From NCBI GenBank assembly GCA_905339155.1, contig CAJPFJ010000007.1:1-64000 (forward strand): a stretch of 64,000 nt of DNA, in the 5' to 3' direction. Under the pieces are notes generated by a model. That model searched no databases. It was not told the DNA's origin and saw nothing but the letters and a program-made list of their open reading frames with translations. Of this stretch, positions 26,988-36,033 are shown one piece after another. Numbering within the stretch: the first letter of the stretch is position 1; every line of letters begins with the position of its first letter. A program made the position numbers and the translations under genes. This stretch comes from Methanosarcinales archaeon. GTDB taxonomy: Archaea > Halobacteriota > Methanosarcinia > Methanosarcinales > Methanoperedenaceae.

Positions 26988-28045
26988 TATTTAACTCCTT
27001 TTTTTTCAATATATTCTTTATAAAATGAATTGAATTCATATGTATAGATATCAGATGGCTTTATTTGTCCGGGTTTCAGTTTTCCTTCAGACTCAAAAAT
27101 ATCAAGCCAATACTGAATATCCCGGTCGGTAGCAAATGGATACTCTGGTGACCAGGTGGGTATGTAATACCTGGCTAACTTCGGATTCGCGCCTTTTTCC
27201 GAATATATTTCTTCTACAGTCTTTTTCACGCGGTCCGGATTCTTCTGGTACTCTTCCCAGACCAGGCGCAAAGATTTTTCGTATGCTGTGATGAAACTTT
27301 TTACAGCTTCAGGATATTTTTTTATAAAATCTTCCCTGAATCCATGCCCCAGGATTATATTATTCCCTTTTAGGTCATAACTCCTGCTGCCCGGCAATTG
27401 CCTGAGTCCACCCTTTTCAATTGCTATGTTGAAATATAGATCGTTAAACGATGCTGCTGCATCTACCTGTTTACTCCTTAAGACCTGCTCTTGCTGCGCC
27501 CAGGGTACTACAATAAGCTGAACCTGATCTATTGAAAGTCCGGTCTGGGAAAGATATTGCCTTGTCAAATAGTCATATTCAGCCCCCAGTACATTGACTG
27601 ATATTTTTTTTCCTATGAGATCTTTGGCTGAATATATACTGCTATTTTCCAGAACTACTAACCCTGAGCCTGGTTTATCCGGAGTGACCACAGATGTACT
27701 AAAAACAGCCTTTATCTTTCCGCCACTGGCGAGTATATTTATCCATGCAGGCCATGCTGATCCGGCAAAATCAATATTATTTGCAAGAAGAGCCTGAAGA
27801 CTCTGTGTACCACCTGTGCTCTGCACAGAAGAAATTAGCTCAAGCTTTACTCCCTCTTCTGCCAGGATGTCCCTGCCGTCCAATTTTTTTATGATCTCCC
27901 AGTTATTTATAGTATCCGGGCTATCCAGAATTCTGATCGCAACCGTTTCTTCATTCTGTTTTTCTCCATTCGTGAAAAACAATCCTGCTCCAACAATCGC
28001 AAAGGCAATGACCGCTATGGATAAAAATTTTATATTATTGCTCAT
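26987..28045 (-). CDS. Sulfonate/taurine/nitrate-type ABC substrate-binding protein (SBP2)
   Basis: A 352-residue binding protein. N-terminal anchor LSIAVIAFAIVGAGLFFT, QALLANNIDFAGSAWPAWINI, GKKISVNVLGAEYDYLTRQYLSQTG and ending IKPSDIYTYEFNSFYKEY. Very similar to SBP1, from which it is separated by the miniature dehydratase gene. It directly follows its permease gene and overlaps the miniature gene's start by one base. Confidence 0.85.
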   Translation of the reverse strand: MSNNIKFLSIAVIAFAIVGAGLFFTNGEKQNEETVAIRILDSPDTINNWEIIKKLDGRDILAEEGVKLELISSVQSTGGTQSLQALLANNIDFAGSAWPAWINILASGGKIKAVFSTSVVTPDKPGSGLVVLENSSIYSAKDLIGKKISVNVLGAEYDYLTRQYLSQTGLSIDQVQLIVVPWAQQEQVLRSKQVDAAASFNDLYFNIAIEKGGLRQLPGSRSYDLKGNNIILGHGFREDFIKKYPEAVKSFITAYEKSLRLVWEEYQKNPDRVKKTVEEIYSEKGANPKLARYYIPTWSPEYPFATDRDIQYWLDIFESEGKLKPGQIKPSDIYTYEFNSFYKEYIEKKGVK

Positions 28046-28064
28046 CTAATAATTACCCCTGTTT

Positions 28065-28928
28065 TTATCCGAGAATCGCCCTATCCAGGTCTCCCTTCCA
28101 GGAAGTTGTTTTCTTTTCAAACCAGACCAGGCTATAATTTACAGCGAGTCCTATGATAGTCAGTGTAAGGATTCCTGCATACATTTCAGGTATCATAAAA
28201 TTGAACTGTGCATTCTGGATAAAGAAACCAAGCCCTGTTTTTGCTCCGATCATTTCAGCTGCAATAACTACAAGAATGGCTATTTTCGCACCCAGCCTTG
28301 CTCCTGAAACTATGGATGGCATGCTTGCAGGAAGTATGACTTTCCTGAATAGTTCCTTATCCGAAACCCCCATCGATTTGGCTGCTTTTATAAAGATCGG
28401 ATCAACATTCTTGACACCGCTAATGGTGTTTATCAGGATCTGCCATACAGCGCCATAAAATATGATTACTATTTTAGATGTCTCACCAAGTCCAAAGAAC
28501 AAGAGGACCACAGGAAGCAAGGCAAATATAGAAATATTTCTCAGACTTTGCATGAAAAGATCAGCATAACTTTCAAATTTGCTATACCACCCCATCAAGA
28601 AACCCAGCGGAACTCCTACCAATACAGCCAGCCCAAACCCTATGATGGACCTCTTTAGACTTGCTCCTATATGTACGAACAGTTTGCCTGATACCATGAG
28701 ATCGATCATGGTTTTAATCGTCTCGGAAAACGTGGGCAGGAACATTGGATCGACAACACCTATTCTGGGCAAAATCTCCCATAAGGCAAAAAATAAAAAT
28801 ACGACCAAAAGACCTCGTGAAGATTTGCTTATTTTTTCTTTTAAAGAAACAAATTTATTTGCTATACCGCCGATCTCAACAGATCGGGATTTGTATTCAT
28901 CTTTCGAACTAAATATTTCTCCGGACAT
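28065..28928 (-). CDS. ABC transporter permease, SsuC/TauC type
   Basis: A 287-residue permease with six spans after a ~35-residue polar N-terminus. Coupling loop: AAKSMGVSDKELFRKVILPASMPSIVSGARLG. AAGGAG lies ten bases before ATG. It lies between its ATPase (28965-29804) and SBP2, and probably serves both SBP1 and SBP2. Close paralog of the permease at 19.4 kb. Confidence 0.88.
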   Translation of the reverse strand: MSGEIFSSKDEYKSRSVEIGGIANKFVSLKEKISKSSRGLLVVFLFFALWEILPRIGVVDPMFLPTFSETIKTMIDLMVSGKLFVHIGASLKRSIIGFGLAVLVGVPLGFLMGWYSKFESYADLFMQSLRNISIFALLPVVLLFFGLGETSKIVIIFYGAVWQILINTISGVKNVDPIFIKAAKSMGVSDKELFRKVILPASMPSIVSGARLGAKIAILVVIAAEMIGAKTGLGFFIQNAQFNFMIPEMYAGILTLTIIGLAVNYSLVWFEKKTTSWKGDLDRAILG

Positions 28929-28964
28929 TATTATTAACTCCTTTTTATAATATAAATTCCAATC

Positions 28965-29804
28965 TCACTTCGCATAAACCGATGCAAGCTCCCAGTCCTT
29001 CTGCGCTTTGAGCACTTCTCCTTTGAGGGCATCCCATACTTTATGACGATTATTGGCAAATTCATTAGTTGATCTTATGTTCCCATCCCTGGGTCTTGGA
29101 AGATCGATGTCTATCATCGTCTTGACAATTCCAGGTCTTGCAGTAAAGACTGCAACCCTATCTGCAAGGAATATTGCTTCATCAATGCTATGAGTCACAA
29201 ATATGACAGTTGTACCCGTCCCTTCCCAGATTCTCAAAAGTTCATTCTGGAGAATTTCCCGTGTCTGGGCATCAAGAGCCGCAAAGGGTTCATCCATTAA
29301 AAGCACATCCGGATTTGTCGCTAATGCTCTTGCTATTGCAACACGCTGCTGCATTCCTCCGGAAAGTTGATAGGGGAACCTGTCCCAGAAATCTGAAAGC
29401 CCAAAGGTGGAGAGCAGCTTTTTTGCGACTTTTGTTCTCTCTTCCCGGGGCACATGCTGCATCTCAAGTCCGAATTCAATATTCGAAAGAGCATTTCTCC
29501 ATGGGAACAATGCGTACTGCTGGAACACATATCCTGTTTTAAGAGTTGGTTTATCGATCGGTTTTCCATCCAGGTAGATCGTTCCGCTAGTAGCGTTCGT
29601 CAATCCGCCTATAATATCAAGAAAAACAGATTTCCCACATCCGCTTGGTCCAACTATAGTAAGGAACTCTCCCTTTACGATACTCAGGTCAACGCCTGCC
29701 AGGACTTCAACTTCATTTGACACTATTCCATCGTTTTTTACCTGCTGACCTTCCTTAAGCTTGAATTTTTTCTTAACCTGGTCTGATTTTATTTTTTCTG
29801 ACAT
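28965..29804 (-). CDS. ABC transporter ATP-binding protein, SsuB/TauB type
   Basis: About 279 residues from ATG 29804, preferred over the in-frame GTG at 29825 because AAGGGG lies six bases upstream. Walker A GPSGCGKSVF, Q-loop VFQQYALFPW, signature LSGGMQQR, Walker B DVLLMDEPFAALD, switch FVTHS. The Walker A ends GKSV rather than GKST, an unusual but tolerated change that deserves checking. It follows dehydratase A2 by about 70 bases on the same strand. Confidence 0.88.
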   Translation of the reverse strand: MSEKIKSDQVKKKFKLKEGQQVKNDGIVSNEVEVLAGVDLSIVKGEFLTIVGPSGCGKSVFLDIIGGLTNATSGTIYLDGKPIDKPTLKTGYVFQQYALFPWRNALSNIEFGLEMQHVPREERTKVAKKLLSTFGLSDFWDRFPYQLSGGMQQRVAIARALATNPDVLLMDEPFAALDAQTREILQNELLRIWEGTGTTVIFVTHSIDEAIFLADRVAVFTARPGIVKTMIDIDLPRPRDGNIRSTNEFANNRHKVWDALKGEVLKAQKDWELASVYAK

Positions 29805-29873
29805 ACTTAGCCCCTTTATAGTCACCTAGTACCTGCTTCCCATTGAGATCTGCCGCCGAATTCAGCCATAAGG

Positions 29874-31265
29874 TCAGTTCAGCATCTCAATAAATGCCTC
29901 TACCCTGTTGTGAGATTGCTCAAGCGCTTCCATGCGACCAAGTTCTCCTACCTCGACGTAGGTGGTCGGGAGTCCGGTTCTGTCTTTAATTATGTCCGAG
30001 ATCATCCGCGCTACAGATGTCTGGAAATTGCATCCCCAGTTGAACATGAAAATCACGCCATCAGCTCTTGATTTTTGTGCTTGCTCGGCGGTCCATTCCG
30101 CTCTTCCCTCAGTAGATCGCTCATATGGGAAAGACAATATCGCTTCTGCAAGGTTTTCGTAAGGATCTCCGGTCTCTTTTACAATTGTTGAAGCTTCGCT
30201 CCAGAAATCATCCTTCCCGACAACAACAGCGCCTGCTTTATCAACCAGGAAAGGGTTCGGGCCAACACATGAACCGCAAATGTAGAGCCTGGAAGGATCG
30301 TCCTTCAAACCTGCGCCTTTGACGCCATGTTTGACACGCTCCTTTAGCTCTTCTCGTGTTTCTTCCAGTACCCTGGTCGAAGCGGAATAATCACCGCAGC
30401 CATCTACACCAAAAGGTACGATTCCGCTGTGATCAACGCTATTGGTGGGTGGTACTTTTGCATTCCACCAGATTTCATAGCAATCGCGCACAAGTTCGCG
30501 TGCTTTATTTTCACGCTTGATCTCTGCCCTTAACGCTTCATCTGTCACTTCTTTATTTGAAAGCTCGCCAATTTTGCCTGTTAAAGTTTCAAGCTCTTTC
30601 TTGAGATACTCTTTTTTCCATTCGCCTGGATTGTGATCGATCGGATGGTCAACGAGATATGTCGGAACAGTTCTTTTTCCATGACGATGTGATTCCACAA
30701 GGTATGCCATATCAGAGCAGCGAAGGCACAGGTATGGTGCAACAAAATCCACAGGAACAATATTATCCTGCACTGCCGAATGTGCTGCTATCTGGTTGCA
30801 TGCTTCGATAGTAACGCCCTTCCTTCCTTCCTCTAAGATCGACATTCCCCTGAGGTCTGATTCTCGCAAATTCAGTCCCTCTTTCATGGTTCGAGCCCAA
30901 TTCATCACGAATCCGGGTCTTAGTGGAATGCCGCCAGCCGCATAATAGGGTTCAACGGTCTGTCCTCCCTGTACAAGGACTACGGGAACCCCATTTTTGT
31001 GCGCATCAAGCATACGATCACGTAGAGTAAGTGACAAAAAGCTTCGCTTTATGCCGCTTAAGAAGTTCACGTCACTTGATATGCGTCCGGCAAAGTGGAC
31101 GCTTTTATCAAATGCATATGGAAATCTGACAGGTGCCTCTTTGGTCATGAATTTCCATATTTCGGCTGCTGATACCTGCCGTCCGTTACTGAATTCGAGA
31201 CCATTGGTCTCGGAAAATGCTGGTCCAAGTTCATCCGGATACCTGAAAAGATCTCCTGAACTCAT
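29874..31265 (-). CDS. 2-hydroxyacyl-CoA dehydratase / double-cubane family protein A2
   Basis: A 463-residue protein. Residues 1-90 are an extension unique to the A1/A2 type; the rest is the HgdB-like double Rossmann-type fold. Cysteines at 156, 180, 183 (APYLCLRCSD), 330, 333 (ICGSCVGP) and 412 (WGCNFQTS) are shared with A1 and are the likely cluster ligands. It starts inside the end of the B-type gene (ATGA overlap), so B and A2 are probably made in equal amounts as a heterodimer. It is fed electrons by the ATPase activator two genes upstream. Substrate unknown. Confidence 0.82.
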   Translation of the reverse strand: MSSGDLFRYPDELGPAFSETNGLEFSNGRQVSAAEIWKFMTKEAPVRFPYAFDKSVHFAGRISSDVNFLSGIKRSFLSLTLRDRMLDAHKNGVPVVLVQGGQTVEPYYAAGGIPLRPGFVMNWARTMKEGLNLRESDLRGMSILEEGRKGVTIEACNQIAAHSAVQDNIVPVDFVAPYLCLRCSDMAYLVESHRHGKRTVPTYLVDHPIDHNPGEWKKEYLKKELETLTGKIGELSNKEVTDEALRAEIKRENKARELVRDCYEIWWNAKVPPTNSVDHSGIVPFGVDGCGDYSASTRVLEETREELKERVKHGVKGAGLKDDPSRLYICGSCVGPNPFLVDKAGAVVVGKDDFWSEASTIVKETGDPYENLAEAILSFPYERSTEGRAEWTAEQAQKSRADGVIFMFNWGCNFQTSVARMISDIIKDRTGLPTTYVEVGELGRMEALEQSHNRVEAFIEMLN

Positions 31266-32449
31266 GCTTCCATCACCTGGAGATTCTTATTTTTTACTAA
31301 TTCCACGAAAGCCTCGGCTCTCGTTCGAATAGCTTCGACATCAGAGCCTGCATATTCCGTATGGATCTCAAGCAGCGGTATTCCCTCTTTCCTGAGTACG
31401 TCCTTTGTTTCCCCGGCCTTGAAAGTGAAGGGATCGCAGTATCTAAGTGTGTGATAGATTACTCCCTGTGCCCTGTAATCCTTTATTTGTTGCTTCAGAT
31501 TCGCAAGTCGCCCGTCTGTTTCCAGGTCAAGATAAGGCAGTGCTGCGTGAGGAACACGGTTGATATATGCATCTGCTATGCCGTTTATGGACGGCTCTTT
31601 AATATTGACGTTCAGTATCGGATTAAGACCGGACCAGAGATCATCACCTACGATTCTTCCGCCAACCTTCTCAATAATACTTATCAGCTTTGTATCTTTG
31701 GGAGGAATTATGCTGCCTGATAGGAAGATACGGGCATCCCCATTAAGATTTCCAATTTTTGCTATGCCATGTTTTTCTTTTAGCTCTTTTAGAAGTTCCT
31801 GCAGTAATGAATTATATCGCCCCCTATCCAGGTAATATCCTGCATGTATCACATCGAAAACTTCACGCCATTTTATGGGTGCTTTATCAATTGCCTGGTA
31901 GTTGTAAAGTTCTTTAACGGATTTCCTTATACTATTGTAAAGTTTGACGGAATCTGCAAGCTTATTCGTATCAAGTTTGTTTCCGGCAAATTCTTCTAAT
32001 TTCTGTGTAAAGGCTTCCACTTCTTTGCGGAAATAAACCTGGCCTTCAGGTGAAGTAAAATTTCTTGGTACTCCAAGGATAATGGTATTTGCCTTGAAAT
32101 AATATTTTATGAGCTCTGCAACGCGGTAAATTTGCAGGCAGGTCGCATCCACGGCAACCAGGTCCGAATTCCGGATATAGGGATCCTTATTTTCTGCAAA
32201 AAGACCCACGGTTTCTCTTGCGTATACGCAATTTTTTGTGGAGATATATCTTGCGCCGATCTCAACTAACCTGTCGTCTCCTCCTGCACCCAGCCTGATG
32301 GGAATTAATCCTAATGCATGGATTATCTCTTCAGGGATATTGTAATTAAGCCATCCAACTACTTTTGCTCCGGTTTTTTTTGCTTCTTCAAGTTCCAGAG
32401 GTCTTCCCTTTACTGCTTCTTCTATTTTTCTTAAAGTCTCTAATGCCAT
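31262..32449 (-). CDS. 2-hydroxyacyl-CoA dehydratase / double-cubane family protein B
   Basis: A 395-residue canonical-length member of the family (GWLNYNIPEEIIHALGLIPIRLG, then GRPLELEE at the N-terminus). Candidate ligand cysteines: C74 (STKNCVYAR), C104 (DATCLQIYR) and a late RYCDPFTFK, the three-cysteine pattern of the family. It starts two bases after the activator stop and overlaps A2 by four bases. The tight order activator-B-A2 is the standard layout of hgdCAB-like operons and of double-cubane proteins. Confidence 0.87.
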   Translation of the reverse strand: MALETLRKIEEAVKGRPLELEEAKKTGAKVVGWLNYNIPEEIIHALGLIPIRLGAGGDDRLVEIGARYISTKNCVYARETVGLFAENKDPYIRNSDLVAVDATCLQIYRVAELIKYYFKANTIILGVPRNFTSPEGQVYFRKEVEAFTQKLEEFAGNKLDTNKLADSVKLYNSIRKSVKELYNYQAIDKAPIKWREVFDVIHAGYYLDRGRYNSLLQELLKELKEKHGIAKIGNLNGDARIFLSGSIIPPKDTKLISIIEKVGGRIVGDDLWSGLNPILNVNIKEPSINGIADAYINRVPHAALPYLDLETDGRLANLKQQIKDYRAQGVIYHTLRYCDPFTFKAGETKDVLRKEGIPLLEIHTEYAGSDVEAIRTRAEAFVELVKNKNLQVMEA

Positions 32450-32451
32450 AA

Positions 32452-33258
32452 TTACACCTTTTGGCCGTAGCTCCTGGCGAGCACTGCCGCTCCAAGAGCC
32501 CCAACTAACTGCGGGTCATATTCCGGCGCCACTATCTTTGCTTTAAGTACTTCTTCCAGCGCAGCTTTCATCCCCACATTTTTTGCAACTCCTCCAGAGA
32601 AGAAAACATCGCTCTCCACACCGACACGGGAAAACATCCCTGATATCCTGTTGGCAATAGCGTGGTGTATTCCTTTAATGATATTCTCTGGTTTCTCGCC
32701 TCTTGCAAGCAGTGAGATCGTCTCAGATTCTGCAAAAACCGTGCATGTGCTGCTCATCGGGACGATTTCTTTTGCCTCTAATGACATCGGACCCAGGTCG
32801 TTCAGTTTAACTTTGAAAACATTTGCCATTACTTCAAGGAACCTGCCTGTGCCTGCTGCGCATTTGTCATTCATTGCAAAATCTACAACATTGCCCTTTT
32901 CATCCAGGCGGATCGCTTTGCAATCCTGTCCACCCATGTCAATTATTGTCCTGGTTGTAGGGTGCAGGTAATGTGCTCCCCTTCCGTGGCAGGTAATCTC
33001 AGTTATTGTTTTATCTGCATAAGGCGCTGAGATCCTTCCATAACCGGTTGCAACTATGTATTTAAGGTCATCACGCGTGATTTTTGCAACGGTAAGCGCT
33101 TTCTCAAGAGCAAGCAAGCCACTCTCTTCTGAATTTAATCCTGATGGAACAAGACCATAGCCAGCTATTGAGCCATTTGATACAATTACCGATTTAGCTG
33201 TCAGCGAACCTACATCCACACCAGCGAATGGTGGTTTTATATTTTCTTTTTGTGTCAT
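32452..33258 (-). CDS. ATP-dependent activator of 2-hydroxyacyl-CoA dehydratase (archerase, HgdC/BadF family)
   Basis: A 268-residue ASKHA-fold ATPase. DVGSLTAKSVI is the phosphate-1 loop, DMGGQDCKAI the second. The two cluster cysteines sit in NDKCAAGTGRF (C133) and STCTVFAESE (C172), 39 residues apart as in Acidaminococcus HgdC, so a dimer can hold the bridging [4Fe-4S] cluster. It uses ATP hydrolysis to push a low-potential electron into the partner dehydratase. First gene of the array downstream of a shared promoter element. Confidence 0.93.
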   Translation of the reverse strand: MTQKENIKPPFAGVDVGSLTAKSVIVSNGSIAGYGLVPSGLNSEESGLLALEKALTVAKITRDDLKYIVATGYGRISAPYADKTITEITCHGRGAHYLHPTTRTIIDMGGQDCKAIRLDEKGNVVDFAMNDKCAAGTGRFLEVMANVFKVKLNDLGPMSLEAKEIVPMSSTCTVFAESETISLLARGEKPENIIKGIHHAIANRISGMFSRVGVESDVFFSGGVAKNVGMKAALEEVLKAKIVAPEYDPQLVGALGAAVLARSYGQKV

Positions 33259-33303
33259 ATCTTCCTCCTCTTTTAAATAAGAGTAATCTCAATATTGCCT
33301 GTG

Positions 33304-33373
33304 GATATATCACAGTTTAGAAATCAGCAACTATCGCCCCATTTCACCCAGAATCCGCATGATTACGGCAATA
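33304..33373 (-). promoter_or_regulatory. Shared promoter element ahead of the activator-dehydratase operon
   Basis: Minus strand: TATTGCC near the MFS stop, then GATAGTTGCTGATTT, nine bases (CTAAACTGT), GATATAT. The GACAAC half is degenerate (GGCGATAG) but TTGCTGATTT and the nine-base gap are exact. TATA lies 46 bases from the activator ATG. Confidence 0.6.
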
Positions 33374-34550
33374 TTTTCCGATTCAATTCATTTTTCTCAC
33401 TAACAAAAATATAAAGTGTCATGATCCCAAAAAGAGGTATGAACGACAGGAATATCGCCTGTATGCTGAAAAAATCTCCGATCATTCCTCCCAGCGTTGG
33501 TCCCAATATTGAGCCCATGGCAAAACCGAAAGAAAAAATGCCTGCTATCTTGCCCTTTTCTCCGTCTATATTCCCGATCTGTGTAAATGTAATAAGGGTA
33601 ATTAAACCTGAGCTCATTCCAAGGACGACAGATGCTATTGAAATCTGAAATATATCCCTGCTCATTCCTATCACCAGCAAAGCGAGAATGGTTACAATAA
33701 AGCTGAATATATACAGGTTAGTATTATTTTTGCGAACCAGCTGCCCGCATAAAAATACTACACATATCGTTGCTCCTCCTTTTAATGCTATTAACAAAGC
33801 GGCTACGTCAGGAGATAAACTAAGGTCTTTGATCACAAGGACAATGATGAAGGTTGAAAATGTAATAAAAAATGCCCCATTAATACTCTCAATAATAGTT
33901 GCAGATACTAAAGACCTGTTTTTTGCAAGTGCCTTATAATGATTTGAGGCATCTGTGAGCTTAAAATTTTTTGGTTTAACAGGTAAATTGCTTCCACCAT
34001 TTGTCCGCGCAAGAATAACCAAAAACGGCGCCAGTAAAAATACTCCTGCAAGTGCGAAATAGCTTTTAAAGCTCATAGCTACTAAAGCTATCCCGCCAAG
34101 AATTGGTCCTATCAATGCACCACCCACACTCATCGAGCCCTTGAACCAGCCTCCTTTTTTTATGCCAATAATATCCATATTCTTGAAAAAATCAGCATTG
34201 AGTGAAGTTGTTCTTATAGATCTTGCCATACCGAAGAATACCATAATGAGAAGAAGAAGTTCAATACTTGATACATATGAGATGAGAACAATTATTGATG
34301 AACCCATCACAGCGCTTGCAGAGTACATCTTTTTCGAGCCTAAATAATCCACCATGAATCCCGCAGGTAATACTACAAGTAAATCCCCGATTCCAGCAAT
34401 CCCTTTGATCAGACCGATCTGGGTGGAAGAGGCGTTCAGGCTGAGTGCGTAAATTGGTAGAATCAAATTCACCATACCCATCGCAATGCCGGTGCTGATA
34501 TTTATGAGCATAAATTTTAAAATAAGCTCATTACCCTTGAAAATTTTCAC
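33363..34550 (-). CDS. Major facilitator superfamily transporter (paralog 1)
   Basis: A 395-residue protein with twelve predicted spans and the MFS loop DYLGSKKMY after span 2 (GFMVDYLGSKK). It resembles drug/sugar efflux-type MFS proteins, without a specific substrate signature. It is a tandem paralog of the next gene upstream; both N-termini read MKIFxGNELIxxFMLINIS. Its own shared-type promoter element (34571-34638) puts the TATA box 21 bases from the start codon, so the mRNA may be leaderless. Confidence 0.85.
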   Translation of the reverse strand: MKIFKGNELILKFMLINISTGIAMGMVNLILPIYALSLNASSTQIGLIKGIAGIGDLLVVLPAGFMVDYLGSKKMYSASAVMGSSIIVLISYVSSIELLLLIMVFFGMARSIRTTSLNADFFKNMDIIGIKKGGWFKGSMSVGGALIGPILGGIALVAMSFKSYFALAGVFLLAPFLVILARTNGGSNLPVKPKNFKLTDASNHYKALAKNRSLVSATIIESINGAFFITFSTFIIVLVIKDLSLSPDVAALLIALKGGATICVVFLCGQLVRKNNTNLYIFSFIVTILALLVIGMSRDIFQISIASVVLGMSSGLITLITFTQIGNIDGEKGKIAGIFSFGFAMGSILGPTLGGMIGDFFSIQAIFLSFIPLFGIMTLYIFVSEKNELNRKILP

Positions 34551-34570
34551 GGCTAAACTCTAAAAGACAA

Positions 34571-34638
34571 ATATATAGCACTATACAAATCAGCAAGTGT
34601 TACCGTATTTATTCGGAAAAACTAATGTTTGAGGCAAA
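34571..34638 (-). promoter_or_regulatory. Shared promoter element ahead of MFS paralog 1
   Basis: Minus strand: TTTGCCTCAAACATTAG, TTTTTCCGAATAAA, GGTAACACTTGCTGATTT, nine bases (GTATAGTGC), TATATAT. Nearly identical to the element of MFS paralog 2, so the promoter was duplicated with the gene. Confidence 0.75.
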
Positions 34639-34674
34639 TATTTCCCGGACTGCCTTAGAACCGTATAATCCGTT

Positions 34675-35895
34675 TTACCCAACAGTATTTTCTTCAACAT
34701 TTTCAGGTAATTTGCTGATGTTTTCGGAGACAATTCTTTTACCGCTAATAAAGGTATGAATTGCCAGTGCGCTAAATGGAATAATAAAAGCAAGAAAAAT
34801 CGCCTGTACACCATACAGATCTGCGATTATTCCACCAAGCATAGGTCCTATGATCGCGCCGGCGCCGTTACCAAATGAAAAGAAACCTGTTATCTTACCT
34901 TTTTCTCCATCTAAACTTCCGACCTCTGTAAAATTGATCAGGGTGATCAGACCTGTACCTGCGCCATTTATCAACGATGCCAGCCCAAGCTGAATAGTAT
35001 CTGTTCCATTCCCTAAAAGAAGAAGTGAAAGAATAGTTGTAATATAAGCGAATAAATATAATTTGTTATTGTTCTTCTGCAGGTATGCACCCCCGAAGAA
35101 CGCTACAAGCAACGTGGACACCCCTTTTATAGAAATAAGCGCTGCTGCTATACCCGGTGATAAACCAAGGTCTTTGATCACCATCACAGTAATAAAAACT
35201 GTAAATGTCATGAAAAATGCTGTATTGAGGCCATTTTTTATAGTTGCGCTAACCAGGGTCTTGTTCTTTGTAAGAGACTTATAATGGTTAGAACTATCGA
35301 TCAAACTATGGTTCTGTGTTTTCACATGTGAGCTGATCTCATTCTTTGAGGCAGCGTTTATCACCATGAATGGTATAAGTAAAATTGCGCCTGTTAAAAG
35401 AAAATAGCTTTTAAAACTAAAGGCTGTCACAGCTATCCCGCCAAGCATAGGTCCGATCAAGGATGCTCCTATGGTCATTGAACCTTTGTACCATCCAGCT
35501 CTTTTTATGCCAATAGTGTTCATATTATTAAAAAAATCAGCACTTAGCGCCGTCATCCTGAACGTTTTTGAGACACCGTAGAATAACATCGTAAATAAAA
35601 TGAATTTAGAAGTTGCAGCCAGGGACAAAAGCATTATTACTGCAGCACTACAAATGCAGCTTACTGAATATGTCTTTCTTGAACCTAAATAATCCACAAT
35701 TAACCCGGCAGGCAGAACAAAAAGCACGTCTCCTATGCCGGAAAAGCCTTTGATTAAACCTATTTCTGAGGAAGTTGCATTCAGGCTTAGGGCATAGACA
35801 GGGATTATAAAATTCATCATGCCAACTGCAATCCCGGAGCTGATGTTTATAAGCATGAATCTAAAAATAAGTTCGTTGCCCTGAAAAATTTTCAC
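34675..35895 (-). CDS. Major facilitator superfamily transporter (paralog 2)
   Basis: A 406-residue twelve-span MFS protein, closely similar to paralog 1 over its whole length (shared PIYALSLNA, GLIKGxxGIGD, VDYLGSxKxYS, SVDGEKGKI-like loop SLDGEKGKITGFFSFG). Roughly half of aligned positions look identical by eye. Monocistronic, each copy having its own promoter element. In this context it may export a product or import the substrate of the neighbouring dehydratase system. Confidence 0.85.
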   Translation of the reverse strand: MKIFQGNELIFRFMLINISSGIAVGMMNFIIPVYALSLNATSSEIGLIKGFSGIGDVLFVLPAGLIVDYLGSRKTYSVSCICSAAVIMLLSLAATSKFILFTMLFYGVSKTFRMTALSADFFNNMNTIGIKRAGWYKGSMTIGASLIGPMLGGIAVTAFSFKSYFLLTGAILLIPFMVINAASKNEISSHVKTQNHSLIDSSNHYKSLTKNKTLVSATIKNGLNTAFFMTFTVFITVMVIKDLGLSPGIAAALISIKGVSTLLVAFFGGAYLQKNNNKLYLFAYITTILSLLLLGNGTDTIQLGLASLINGAGTGLITLINFTEVGSLDGEKGKITGFFSFGNGAGAIIGPMLGGIIADLYGVQAIFLAFIIPFSALAIHTFISGKRIVSENISKLPENVEENTVG

Positions 35896-35916
35896 AGCTA
35901 AACTCTAAAAAAGCAG

Positions 35917-35983
35917 ATATATAGCACTATACAAACCAGCAAGGGTTGTCGTATTTATTCGGAAAAGCGAATGTTTGAGGCAA
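35917..35983 (-). promoter_or_regulatory. Shared promoter element ahead of MFS paralog 2
   Basis: Minus strand: CTTGCCTCAAACATTCG, CTTTTCCGAATAAA, GACAACCCTTGCTGGTTT, nine bases (GTATAGTGC), TATATAT, 22 bases before the start codon. Confidence 0.75.
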
Positions 35984-36033
35984 GGTTCCTGTTGAGATAA
36001 CGGTATTCTACCACAAATATTCATTCAATGACA

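Noticed and set aside
24234-32449. Assigning the A1/A2/B proteins to benzoyl-CoA reductase
   Set aside because: Only three full-length family members plus one activator are present, no ferredoxin or CoA-ligase is adjacent, and the A-type extension is unlike BcrABCD; the family name is safe but the substrate is not.
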